DNA of 20,252 nt from assembly GCA_035655435.1 (NCBI GenBank), contig DASRUN010000042.1, forward strand, positions 1 to 20,252. The letters run 5' to 3'. Under the pieces are notes generated by a model. The model saw only the letters and a program-made list of their open reading frames with translations, did no database searches and had not been told where the DNA came from. Positions within the stretch are counted from its first letter, which is position 1; each line of letters begins with the position of its first letter. A program made the position numbers and the translations under genes. The stretch comes from UBA493 sp035655435 (GTDB lineage: Archaea; Iainarchaeota; Iainarchaeia; Iainarchaeales; Iainarchaeaceae). This document shows positions 1 through 7,640 of the stretch, piece by piece.

Positions 1-1728
1 CCAGAGCCACACCCGGTTGATGATGTTACATGCAAATGGAGATACTCAGTCGGCGAAGAATGGTTCAATGATGACTTTGGAGACTGGAACAGTACATTCC
101 CAATCCTCTTCCCTGAAGAAAGCTATCACACATTGCAAATAATTTGCGAAGACGCTCTCGGCAACGCAACCGAATACGATACAGAATACTTTATAGTTGA
201 CAAAACACCCCCGGTTACTGAAAAGAGATTCAGTGAAGAGCCATACTTCTCGTGCCAGAATTGGTGCGAAGAGCAGTGCGGTTATGAAGGTGCAGGACAA
301 TGTGTTTACAGTTGTGTTGAACAGTACTGCGCTGAAGATGCAGGCGGTCACATAGTTCCACAGTGGGGAACGAGCGATTTGAATGTGTTCCTCAATGCAT
401 ATGATCCAGAGCCACACCCAAGCGACGTGAACATGACATTTTACAGGATCTCGTTGGTTGAAGACCACTATTGTGATGTCGGAAGCGAAGAACAACCCGA
501 AGAAGAGTACAACGAAATTTATTGTAACGATGCCGAAGGAAGCGGAGAATGGGTCAAATATAACGGAGAACCATTCAACGTTCCCGAAGAATCCTGCCAC
601 CTCATAGAGTACTACTCCGTTGACAACGTGCAGAAAACAGAGGAAGCAAAGAGAGAGTGCATTTACATTGACAATACAGGCCCTAACCCGGTGAAAACAG
701 TCGGCGAGCCAAGCGATGTTTGGACTCCGGGCGAGAACGGCGATCCTTTGAGCATTTTCTACCCTTACATCAATGACTCCTGTTGGGTCGACCAGAATGG
801 AATTGATTGCTGGAATGTAACCTTGTTAACTCCTGTTACAATGAGTTGTGTAGATCCTGAGCCGCATCCCGTGAACCACTCGAGCATTTACTTCATGGTT
901 GACTTTGACGGAGAAGATTTCACGGAGCAATATTGTAACGAATACTACGGATATTATACAGATGATGGCTGGTGCCACATTGAGAAGAACGAACAAGTAT
1001 TGTTCTTCCTCGAAGAATCAGAACACAATTTGAAATATTATTGTGAGGATGCTTTAGGAAATATAGGTCCTTTGGATGATGAAAAGTTCAAGGTTGAGGG
1101 CTCAAGCTTCAAAATCAATTTGAACAAAAAATGGAATTTGATTTCAGTTCCTTTCGTGCTCCAAAATGACGACCCTGCCGCAATATTCGCTGATTTGAAT
1201 GGAACCCTTGATGCGGTTTGGACTTATGATGCAAGCACCGGACAATGGTATGTGTTCAGACCCGGTATGCCTGAAGCAAGCAATTTGGATTCAATAATGC
1301 CCGGAATGGGTTATTGGGTTTCAATGCTCGATGATGACATGCTCTTATTGGGAGGCTCATTGTTCAGTCCACAGGTTACTCCACCAAGCAAGGAAATAGT
1401 GGGACAGGCATGGAACCTCATTGGATATTACGGAGTTGACAGTCCAGAGGATGAAGAAGATAATCCAATGTACGATGGCCCGAGCGATCCTTTCTTTAAC
1501 AACTCTCCGGATGGAGACGGAAAGCAAGCTGCATGCGCATTGTTCTCTTTGGGAGACAGCTTTGATGACAAGGGCTGGACTTCTTTGCTGAGCTATTGGG
1601 AGCCAGACAATCCAGATCAGTGGAAGCAATTCAACTACTTCGATTCCCTTGATCCGGGAGCGGGTTACTGGGTTCTTGCTTCGGAAGACGGAACCTATTC
1701 CTATACAACGGTCTGCGGTTTCATTTAA
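1..1728 (+). CDS. Cysteine-rich secreted surface protein with Ig-like repeats (5' end outside window)
   Basis: The frame is open from base 1 to the TAA at 1726-1728, so 575 residues are visible and the true N-terminus lies upstream; the TTG at 133 is inside the protein. I see three related beta-sandwich-like units, each with a 'DPEPHP' segment and, 40-60 residues on, an 'EES.H....CEDALGN' or similar segment followed by 'VDKTPP'/'IDNTGP'. They lie at about residues 1-70, 135-235 and 285-365, with a Cys-rich insert near residues 84-110. The last ~205 residues (from about 369) contain two copies of a 'WNLI...GYWV' unit and end in 'TTVCGFI'. Such 'WNLISxP' modules are common in archaeal and bacterial extracellular proteins. 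The even spread of cysteines suggests disulfides outside the cell. There is no C-terminal membrane helix or basic tail. The C-terminal two-thirds is paralogous to the next gene. Exact role unknown; probably cell-surface or secreted. Confidence 0.8.
   Translation, partial: PEPHPVDDVTCKWRYSVGEEWFNDDFGDWNSTFPILFPEESYHTLQIICEDALGNATEYDTEYFIVDKTPPVTEKRFSEEPYFSCQNWCEEQCGYEGAGQCVYSCVEQYCAEDAGGHIVPQWGTSDLNVFLNAYDPEPHPSDVNMTFYRISLVEDHYCDVGSEEQPEEEYNEIYCNDAEGSGEWVKYNGEPFNVPEESCHLIEYYSVDNVQKTEEAKRECIYIDNTGPNPVKTVGEPSDVWTPGENGDPLSIFYPYINDSCWVDQNGIDCWNVTLLTPVTMSCVDPEPHPVNHSSIYFMVDFDGEDFTEQYCNEYYGYYTDDGWCHIEKNEQVLFFLEESEHNLKYYCEDALGNIGPLDDEKFKVEGSSFKINLNKKWNLISVPFVLQNDDPAAIFADLNGTLDAVWTYDASTGQWYVFRPGMPEASNLDSIMPGMGYWVSMLDDDMLLLGGSLFSPQVTPPSKEIVGQAWNLIGYYGVDSPEDEEDNPMYDGPSDPFFNNSPDGDGKQAACALFSLGDSFDDKGWTSLLSYWEPDNPDQWKQFNYFDSLDPGAGYWVLASEDGTYSYTTVCGFI
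661..1728 (+). repeat. Duplicated C-terminal surface-protein module, copy 1 (copy 2 at 3831-4843)
   Basis: The stretch encoding 'GEPSDVWTPGENGDPLS' to the end of the first gene aligns along its whole length with the end of the second gene ('HEPSSQWTPGENNDPLS' to 'STVCG'). Shared landmarks are 'GIDCW', 'EESEHNLKY', 'CEDA.GN', 'DDEKFKV', 'MPEAS.LD..MPGMGY' and 'LDPGAGYWV'. Similarity is also visible in the DNA, for instance around 1111-1145 and 4286-4318. This is a tandem gene duplication followed by different N-terminal additions. Confidence 0.8.
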
Positions 1729-1766
1729 ATCCGCATAATCCTTTATCTTTACTCTCAAAGTGGGGT
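1724..1766 (+). promoter_or_regulatory. Putative promoter and ribosome-binding site of the second surface-protein gene
   Basis: A TTTAAAT box at 1724-1730 overlaps the stop codon of the upstream gene. A transcript starting about 25 bp further on would carry a short leader with GGGG at 1762-1765, 9 bases before the ATG at 1775. This GGGGTT element recurs before the gene at 4917. Assignment rests on spacing and composition only. Confidence 0.35.
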
Positions 1767-1774
1767 TAGATGTT

Positions 1775-4700
1775 ATGAAAAAAAGTTTTCTGATTTTTTT
1801 TTTCTCCCTGGTTTTTTTAACACAAATTGTTTTTGCAGATGACCTCGTTTGCGAAATTTCCGCAGGAGATTTTTGTTCCCAAACACAAGGAGGCTGGGGT
1901 GCGGTGTGCAACGGAAACAATGCTGCTTGCACGCGGGACGAGAATTGGGAAACCGTTTTTGACGGCAACTTTGTTGTTGGAATAGGATTTACAATCACAT
2001 TCACTTCTCCTCAAGCCGTGGAAGAATATCTCCCGGAAGGAATGACTCCAAGCCCTCTCACAATGAACCACATTGACCCTGAAAATACGGAAGCCAAGGT
2101 TTTCGGGGGTCAAGTAACCGCATTGAAATTGAACGTCCTTTTCTCGGATTTTGGAATAGGCTTGAACGATCCTAACGACCCAACTCCCTTAGGTTTTTTG
2201 TTTGTTGGAAGCGGTCCCTTTGCGGGCTTGACGGTTTATGAGTTATTGGATTTGGGCGAAAAAGTTTTGGGCGGGAACCTGAACACTTTGAACGATTACA
2301 ATGCAACAATTTCTCAATTGAATTCCGCAATTACTTCCGTGAACGAGAATTTTGACAATTGCGAAACAGACAACAATTTTTTGATTAAAATTTGTGGAAC
2401 CCCCCCATACGATCCCGGGCTTTTCTGTGGTGATGGAATTGTTAATCAGGAATCAGAAGAATGTGATGGAAGCGATGGTGTTGGTGAACATCAAATTTGC
2501 AATGAATTTTGTGAATTGGAAAATGTTCCATATTGTGGTGACGGAACCGTAAATCAAGCTTCCGAATTGTGCGATGATGGCAACAACGAAGCTGGAGATA
2601 GCTGCTCTTCTCTGTGCCAATTGGAATTGGATCCCGTTTGTTTTTTTCCCGATTCTTTGGGTGATTCCGATTTTGACCCGTTCGGAACTCCTTCCGGTCA
2701 TGAGCCAACTTTGCAGAGTATTTTTGATTCCGTGAATTATTTGGTTGATGTCAATGCGGATCAAAAACAATACCAGGTTTGGAATTTTGGGGAACAACCT
2801 GATGTGAATGTTACAATACAATTTGTGGATAGTTATGCCGGTCATCCCTCGGTGTTCGGCTATTTTTTGGACGGGAACGCGGATTCATTCTCTCCCTTGT
2901 TCAGGATAAAGAGCAACGCCGGTTTGTTGCACCCCGGTTATCCGGACGTGAACGTTCTTTTGGACGGACAGAATGTAATGGTTAGTTTCATGGGCGGAAC
3001 AACTTTGGGATTTGCAATTGACTCCTATAATCCAAGCACCGGCAACTCAAGAAAAATTTTCAGTGAAAAATCTCTGAATTTTAATTCGGAGGATCGCGTT
3101 GTTGTTTACGATGTCAACCATTACGCCCTCGGCTTTGAGGATCTAAAGATAAGCGGCAGTGACAACGATTACCAGGATTCGGTTGTTTTCTTTGATGTTC
3201 TCGCGTGCTCGGATCGAATGTTCTGCGGTGATGGAATAGTAAACCAGGAATCCGAGGAATGCGACGGAAACGACGGCGTTCCCGATGGTTATACATGCAA
3301 CGAGTTCTGCGAACTGGAACAATTGCCTTTTTGCGGAGACGGAATTGTTAATCAGGAATCTGAACAATGTGATGGAGAAGACGGTGTTCCTGAAAATTAT
3401 GTGTGCACAGAAACGTGCGAATTGGAATATGTTCCGTTTTGCGGTGACGGAGAAATAAATCAGGAAAGTGAAGTTTGCGATGATGGAAACAATGAAAACG
3501 GAGATGGTTGCTCAAGTGTTTGTGAATTGGAGTGCATTCCCTCATTCGAAAAAACCGTGAGCGAACCCCAATTTGGTTTTTGCCCCCCGGAACCCGAAAG
3601 CGAGCAGGCATGCTTCATTAATACGGACACAATGATCAATGTGGAAATTACTTATGAGAATGAATTGTGCGTTGATGCGAATGTTCATTGCGAGTGGGCT
3701 TACAATTTGGACGGAAACTTTTTCGGTTGGTTCACGGAATTTCCCATAAACTTCCTGGAGGAATCCGAGCATGAATTGATTGTGCAATGCACGGATGATT
3801 ACGGGAATTTAATCAACGACATTGAAACTTTCATTGTTGACACCACTCCGCCGGAAACAATAAAATCAGTTCACGAACCAAGCTCGCAATGGACGCCCGG
3901 AGAAAACAATGATCCTTTGAGTTTGTTCTTTCCCGAAATAAATGAATTGTGTTGGGCTGATGAAAACGGAATCGATTGCTGGAAAGTTACTCTTGATACG
4001 CCGATTTCAATGCTCTGCGAGGATCAGCAACCGCATCCCTCAAACAATTCCAAAATTTATTTCATGATGAACCTTGATGGGGATGATGCAACCCAAAATT
4101 ATTGCGAACATTATGGGGGGGTGTTTGATGAGGAAACCGGCTGGTGTTATTCGGAACAATTGGAGGAATTTTATTTCCTCGAAGAGTCAGAGCACAATTT
4201 GAAATACTTCTGCGAGGACGCTGTCGGAAACCAAAGCGAGATTGATGATGAGAAATTCAAGGTTCAGGGAAACTCATTTGAAATTCATTTGAACAAAAAA
4301 TTCAATTTGATTTCATTCCCGTTTGAATTAAAGGATAATAATATTTCGCATGTTTTCGCAAGCGTGGAAGATGAGATTGATTCCGTGTGGACGTACGATG
4401 CGTTTTTGGGAAAGTGGTTTGTGTACAGACCCAATATGCCTGAAGCAAGCGATCTTGATTTTGTGATGCCCGGAATGGGTTATGTAGTAATTGCTTTGGA
4501 TGAGAATGTTCTGCTACTTGACGGGTCGCTTTTCCTTCCCGGCCAAACCCCTCCAAGCAAAAACCTCAAAGAAGGATGGAATCTTATTGGTTATTACGGA
4601 ACCGATGGCTTAACCTCTTACGAGGGTTCGCTTGGCCTAGGGAGAAGCGCTTCCTGTTCCCTTTACTCTCTTGGAGCCTCCATTAATGATAAAACATGGG

Positions 4701-4843
4701 TTGATCTTTTGACTTACTGGGAGCCGTTCAACCCAAATCCTTGGGTTCACTTTGACTTTTCCGATACTCTTGATCCGGGTGCCGGTTATTGGGTTAATGT
4801 AACGGAAAACGGGGTTTACGCCTATTCCACGGTTTGCGGCTGA
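1775..4843 (+). CDS. Large secreted surface protein: CGDG cysteine repeats, DUF4114-like domain, Ig-like repeats
   Basis: The product has 1022 residues. I prefer the ATG at 1775 to the in-frame GTG at 1760 because it gives a clean signal peptide (MKK, about 16 hydrophobic residues, then VFADD). Order of parts: an N-terminal domain (about 25-210) with 'TQGGWG' and 'FTITFTSPQAVEEYLP' motifs seen in other exported proteins; two cysteine repeats of the myxococcal 'CGDGxxxxxExCDDGNxxxGDGCsxxC' type (about 217-285); a DUF4114-like domain (about 286-480) ending in 'LGFEDLKISGSDNDYQDSV', whose acidic run probably binds calcium; three more cysteine repeats (about 482-590); Ig-like units with 'VDTTPP' and 'CEDAVGN'; and a C-terminal pair of 'WNLI' units ending in 'STVCG'. 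From about residue 686 it aligns with the upstream gene. No C-terminal anchor is visible. Function unknown; adhesion or cell-wall structure is plausible. Confidence 0.85.
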   Translation: MKKSFLIFFFSLVFLTQIVFADDLVCEISAGDFCSQTQGGWGAVCNGNNAACTRDENWETVFDGNFVVGIGFTITFTSPQAVEEYLPEGMTPSPLTMNHIDPENTEAKVFGGQVTALKLNVLFSDFGIGLNDPNDPTPLGFLFVGSGPFAGLTVYELLDLGEKVLGGNLNTLNDYNATISQLNSAITSVNENFDNCETDNNFLIKICGTPPYDPGLFCGDGIVNQESEECDGSDGVGEHQICNEFCELENVPYCGDGTVNQASELCDDGNNEAGDSCSSLCQLELDPVCFFPDSLGDSDFDPFGTPSGHEPTLQSIFDSVNYLVDVNADQKQYQVWNFGEQPDVNVTIQFVDSYAGHPSVFGYFLDGNADSFSPLFRIKSNAGLLHPGYPDVNVLLDGQNVMVSFMGGTTLGFAIDSYNPSTGNSRKIFSEKSLNFNSEDRVVVYDVNHYALGFEDLKISGSDNDYQDSVVFFDVLACSDRMFCGDGIVNQESEECDGNDGVPDGYTCNEFCELEQLPFCGDGIVNQESEQCDGEDGVPENYVCTETCELEYVPFCGDGEINQESEVCDDGNNENGDGCSSVCELECIPSFEKTVSEPQFGFCPPEPESEQACFINTDTMINVEITYENELCVDANVHCEWAYNLDGNFFGWFTEFPINFLEESEHELIVQCTDDYGNLINDIETFIVDTTPPETIKSVHEPSSQWTPGENNDPLSLFFPEINELCWADENGIDCWKVTLDTPISMLCEDQQPHPSNNSKIYFMMNLDGDDATQNYCEHYGGVFDEETGWCYSEQLEEFYFLEESEHNLKYFCEDAVGNQSEIDDEKFKVQGNSFEIHLNKKFNLISFPFELKDNNISHVFASVEDEIDSVWTYDAFLGKWFVYRPNMPEASDLDFVMPGMGYVVIALDENVLLLDGSLFLPGQTPPSKNLKEGWNLIGYYGTDGLTSYEGSLGLGRSASCSLYSLGASINDKTWVDLLTYWEPFNPNPWVHFDFSDTLDPGAGYWVNVTENGVYAYSTVCG
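2426..2635 (+). repeat. CGDG cysteine repeats, first array (2 units)
   Basis: Two consecutive units beginning 'CGDGIVNQESEECDG' and 'CGDGTVNQASELCDDGN'. The second has the full six-Cys pattern of the Myxococcus-type disulfide repeat. The first is a variant in which the DDGN/GDxC half is replaced by 'GSDGVGEHQIC'. Confidence 0.75.
3224..3540 (+). repeat. CGDG cysteine repeats, second array (3 units)
   Basis: Three consecutive units: two variants ('ECDGNDGVPDGYTC', 'QCDGEDGVPENYVC') and a terminal canonical one ('VCDDGNNENGDGCSSVC'). In both arrays the canonical unit is last. The DUF4114-like domain sits between the two arrays. Confidence 0.75.
3831..4843 (+). repeat. Duplicated C-terminal surface-protein module, copy 2
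   Basis: Partner of the 661-1728 copy. It lacks a Pro/Asp-rich insertion that copy 1 carries between the second 'WNLIGYYG' and 'ALFSLG'. Both copies keep the same cysteine pair near the C-terminus (A/S-C-A/S-L and TVCG), which probably form a disulfide. Confidence 0.75.
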
Positions 4844-4873
4844 TTAAGGGTCTGGGCTAACAATTATAATATA

Positions 4874-4908
4874 TTTATAATAATTTTGTTTGTAACTTTA
4901 TTCGGGGG
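4874..4908 (+). promoter_or_regulatory. Putative TATA box and ribosome-binding site of the membrane-anchored surface-protein gene
   Basis: TTTATAA at 4874-4880 lies in a strongly AT-rich stretch (4861-4885). A run of five G at 4904-4908 lies 8 bases before the ATG at 4917 and resembles a weak Shine-Dalgarno site. Spacing gives a leader of roughly 15 bases. Confidence 0.45.
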
Positions 4909-4916
4909 TTTAATTA

Positions 4917-5930
4917 ATGATGGATTTTTTTCAAAAGTTTTCGGTTCTTTTTCTTATTCTGATTAGCATTACCAGTTTTGCTTTTGCAATTCCCGGAATT
5001 CCGACACAATTCCATGGAACAGTAACAATCAACGGCGCTCCGGCTCCCGATGGAACGGAAGTAACAGCTGTTGTTCGCGGCATTCCAACTTTGAAAACAA
5101 CTGTGAACGGAATTTATGGAGAGTCTCCCGCGGAAACTTTTTTTGTCCAAGACCCTAATGGAAACAATAATGGGCAACCGGTTACTTTTTTTGTTAACGA
5201 CACTCAGGTTGCTGTCGGAGCTATTCCTTTTATCAATGGCGGAATAAGAACGGTAAATCTTGCAATTACTGTTGATGTTCCCGCACCTCCAGTTGTTCCT
5301 CCTACAGGTGGCGATTCTGGGGGAAGTGGTGATTCAGGAGGTTCTGGTGGAAGCGGTGGTTCAGGGGGAGGAGTTGCCGGTGGCGGCGGAGGAGGTTCCG
5401 GAGATCCACGCGAAAGCAGGTTGCTCTTTGTTTCGCCTGAAAACGCAGTTACAGGAGAAAATGTTACAGTAAGCGCTCTCTGTAAGTGGAGTTTCGGTTG
5501 CGATGTTGTTGTTGGAGGAAAAACAATTGCCGACATCGGGTATTTAGTTGCTTACCAGGAATTTACCGTGAGCTTTGATTCTACCGGAGAAAAGCTCGCG
5601 CAATTGTACTGGAAGGGAACCGACAGGCGCTTAGTTGCGGAAAAAACAATAACTGTTTCAAAATCTCAGGAAACGATTCCCGTGCAGCAGACTCAAAATG
5701 AAATTACAGAGGAACAGCCTTTTGTTCCGCAACAGATACAACAGCTTGATGATGAAACCCACCAAAATGAGGCGGAAGTAATAGAGATAAATTCCCCCGA
5801 AACACCAATCGGATTCTTCGGTTTGAGCGATGCCGTTTCTCTCGCACCTTTCGCGGTTTTGTTTATAATAGCAATCATTGGAGTTACATACTTCGTCACA
5901 AGAAAAAAACCTGTCGCTCCTGAAAAATAA
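4917..5930 (+). CDS. Membrane-anchored extracellular protein with Gly/Ser linker
   Basis: The product has 337 residues (ATG at 4917; a second ATG follows immediately at 4920). Residues 1-24 form a signal peptide ending 'FAFA'. Residues 26-118 look like a beta-rich domain of the carboxypeptidase-regulatory/Ig-like kind ('FHGTVTINGAPAPDGTEVTA'). Residues 130-163 are almost only Gly, Ser and Asp and must be a flexible linker. Residues 167-248 form a second beta-rich domain with one Cys pair (189 and 195). After a Gln/Glu-rich spacer comes one transmembrane helix (about 309-327) and a short basic tail (RKK), so the protein should be anchored with its bulk outside. It follows the two large secreted proteins on the same strand with its own promoter and could be their membrane partner; that is inference. 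No family assigned with certainty. Confidence 0.75.
   Translation: MMDFFQKFSVLFLILISITSFAFAIPGIPTQFHGTVTINGAPAPDGTEVTAVVRGIPTLKTTVNGIYGESPAETFFVQDPNGNNNGQPVTFFVNDTQVAVGAIPFINGGIRTVNLAITVDVPAPPVVPPTGGDSGGSGDSGGSGGSGGSGGGVAGGGGGGSGDPRESRLLFVSPENAVTGENVTVSALCKWSFGCDVVVGGKTIADIGYLVAYQEFTVSFDSTGEKLAQLYWKGTDRRLVAEKTITVSKSQETIPVQQTQNEITEEQPFVPQQIQQLDDETHQNEAEVIEINSPETPIGFFGLSDAVSLAPFAVLFIIAIIGVTYFVTRKKPVAPEK
5304..5405 (+). repeat. Gly/Ser low-complexity coding tract
   Basis: Imperfect iterations of GGN/AGT codons encode 'GGDSGGSGDSGGSGGSGGSG' and the following Gly run. Such tracts expand and contract by slippage. The complementary strand is open as a Pro-rich frame, which is a shadow. Confidence 0.7.
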
Positions 5931-5938
5931 TTTTTTTT
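5931..5938 (+). terminator. Oligo-T transcription terminator
   Basis: Eight T directly follow the TAA stop of the membrane-anchored protein gene. Archaeal RNA polymerase commonly stops at such runs without a hairpin, and no stem is visible here. Confidence 0.45.
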
Positions 5939-5954
5939 ACAAAAAATAGAAAAA

Positions 5955-6164
5955 CCCGTTTTTTCCGAACAAAACTCGGAAAAGGCTGTTTTATTCGGCG
6001 ATTGGAAGCTCATCAAAATCAATGACAACGTTGAATTGCACAATCTAAAAAATGATCCCCCGGAAAAGCAGAATCTTTCAAACACAAACCCGGAAAACCC
6101 CGTGAACTCCTCGCAAAAATCACAAAATTTGAGTTCACGAACATCTAGAATTCCGCCGTTATAA
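5955..6164 (+). pseudogene. C-terminal remnant of a sulfatase-like enzyme
   Basis: The open stretch has no start codon before its recognisable part. It reads about 'VFSEQNSEKAVLFGDWKLIK' then 'NDNVELHNLKNDPPEKQNLS' and ends at TAA 6162-6164. The order 'G-D/R-W/Y-K-L-I', then 'E-L-x-N/D-L-x-N-D-P-x-E-x-x-N-L' is the hallmark of the C-terminal end of the alkaline-phosphatase-superfamily sulfatases. The catalytic part (C/S-x-P-x-R motif and metal ligands) is absent, and upstream is the intact membrane-protein gene, whose stop codon is in the same frame. I read this as the leftover of a sulfatase gene mostly lost by deletion. The tail after 'NLSNTNPE' is Ser/Asn-rich and not family-like. Nothing else is recognised up to 6266. 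Confidence 0.5.
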
Positions 6165-6266
6165 CCGAATATACGGTACTGCGCGATATTATAGTTTGAC
6201 CAACTAGAGCAATTGGAACAAGAATATGGCTGACAATTTTTTGCATGTTCATGCTTTCCAAATGAG

Positions 6267-6272
6267 TTAAAA
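6267..6272 (+). promoter_or_regulatory. TATA-like box of the flavoprotein gene
   Basis: TTAAAA is centred about 27 bp before the ATG at 6297, with no Shine-Dalgarno sequence between. This is the spacing expected for a leaderless archaeal transcript. Confidence 0.35.
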
Positions 6273-6296
6273 CGCTTTTCTCGTGTTCAGTTTTAT

Positions 6297-7640
6297 ATGC
6301 CAAAAATAGCAGTTCTCGGCGCCGGCCTTGCCGGTCTTTCATCCGCATACGAGTTCTCAAAAAAAGGATTTGAAGTAACGGTTTTCGAAAAAAACCCCCA
6401 AGAGGGAGGGCTTGCGAAAAGCATTTCAGGAAAAGGGTTTCTCTCTGATTTGGGCCCGCACAGATTTCATCCAAAAAACAAAGAGCTTGTTGAATACCTC
6501 GAAAGTGAACTTGGAATAAATTTTATTGAAAGGAAAAGAAAATCACAAATTTTCCTCAAAGGAAAATTCATAAATTATCCACTTGAACTCACAAACATCC
6601 TGCAATCAGTTCCGCTTTCAGATTCAATCGCAATGCTCGTGGATTATGCTTCGGCAAAAATCTTTCCCGGAAAAAATAATGATTCATTTGAGGATTGGAC
6701 ACAAAACAGGTTTGGAAAAAAAATCTACAATACTTTTTTCAAAGGCTACACGGAAAAGATTCTCGGTTTAGATTGCACTAAAATCTCCAAAGATTGGAGC
6801 GAGCAAAGAATAAAATTATTGGATTTGAAAAGCATTTTGAAATCATTTTCAGGAAATAATTCCTCCGGCCCGGAAGGCACGTTTTTCTATCCTGAAAAAG
6901 GCGGCGTGGGATCGTTCTCAAAACGTTTCGCAGAAAAAATCTCAAAGCATGGCGGAAAAATACTGTTTAATTCCAAAATAAAAAAAATCGCGAAAAAAAA
7001 CAATTCAATCTCAGGAATATCCTATGAGCACAACGGAAAAAACATCTCCGAAAAATTCGATTTTGTTGTTTCCACAATCCCCCTCAAAAACCTTGCGGAA
7101 CTGTCGGATGCGCCAAAAAACGTAATTGAAAGCGCTTCGCAGTTGAAATTTAGGGGAATTGTTTTTGTCTACCTTGCTCTCAACAAAAAAAATGTGAGCG
7201 ACAACCACTGGATTTATTTTCCGGAAAAGGATTTTTTCTGCAATAGGATAAGCGAGCCACAAAACTTTTCGGAAAAAAACACCCAAAACATTTCAGTTGT
7301 ATGCGCTGAAATAACCTGCAATTTCGGCGACAAAATTTGGAATGAAAAAGACGATGTTATTATTTCCAAAACAATTTCTTCTCTTTCTCGCGCAGGTTTA
7401 TTTAATGAAAGCGAAGTGATTTCTTCAACAGTTCTCCGCGAACCGTTTGTTTACCCAATTCTTGATTTGGATTACAAGAAAAATCTTGCAAATGCGCGTT
7501 CATATGCAAATTCCTTTCAAAACCTCAAATGCATTGGGAGGAGCGGTTCATTCTCCTATCAAAACATGGACGCATCGCTTGAACAGGGGATTGAAGCCGC
7601 TAAGGCAGCAGTCAAAATAATTTCAAACACGCGCCGCTAG
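6297..7640 (+). CDS. FAD-dependent oxidoreductase, protoporphyrinogen-oxidase/UDP-galactopyranose-mutase-like
   Basis: The product has 447 residues. The N-terminus has the dinucleotide-binding motif G8-A-G-L-A-G13, the acidic end of the second strand (VFEKN, E31), the 'GGLAKS' turn and 'DLGPHRFH' (51-58). Near the C-terminus 'GRSGSFSYQNMDASLEQG' matches the FAD-contact signature G-R-x-G-x-F-x-Y-x-N-M-D shared by the amine-oxidase, protoporphyrinogen-oxidase-like and UDP-galactopyranose-mutase-like flavoproteins. No heme genes are nearby, and the neighbours are glycosyltransferases, so a role in sugar or polyisoprenoid metabolism is more likely than heme synthesis. The stop codon TAG shares the palindrome CTAG with the TAG of the convergent gene, giving a 4-bp overlap. 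The exact substrate cannot be read from the sequence. Confidence 0.75.
   Translation: MPKIAVLGAGLAGLSSAYEFSKKGFEVTVFEKNPQEGGLAKSISGKGFLSDLGPHRFHPKNKELVEYLESELGINFIERKRKSQIFLKGKFINYPLELTNILQSVPLSDSIAMLVDYASAKIFPGKNNDSFEDWTQNRFGKKIYNTFFKGYTEKILGLDCTKISKDWSEQRIKLLDLKSILKSFSGNNSSGPEGTFFYPEKGGVGSFSKRFAEKISKHGGKILFNSKIKKIAKKNNSISGISYEHNGKNISEKFDFVVSTIPLKNLAELSDAPKNVIESASQLKFRGIVFVYLALNKKNVSDNHWIYFPEKDFFCNRISEPQNFSEKNTQNISVVCAEITCNFGDKIWNEKDDVIISKTISSLSRAGLFNESEVISSTVLREPFVYPILDLDYKKNLANARSYANSFQNLKCIGRSGSFSYQNMDASLEQGIEAAKAAVKIISNTRR

Noticed and set aside
133..135. TTG as start of the first gene
   Set aside because: The frame is open to base 1 and residues 1-44 continue the same repeat structure, so the gene enters the window from upstream.
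5304..5405. CRISPR-like short repeats
   Set aside because: The repetition is in-frame Gly/Ser codons without spacers.
5204..5536. Proline-rich frame on the minus strand
   Set aside because: It is the complement of the Gly/Ser linker and lies inside a real gene with signal peptide and anchor.
5693..6085. 130-aa minus-strand frame across the end of the 337-aa gene
   Set aside because: No start signal or domain likeness; the plus-strand reading is supported on one side by a gene and on the other by the sulfatase remnant.
7637..7640. CTAG shared by two convergent stop codons as a regulatory site
   Set aside because: A palindromic stop overlap is expected in compact genomes and needs no further explanation.
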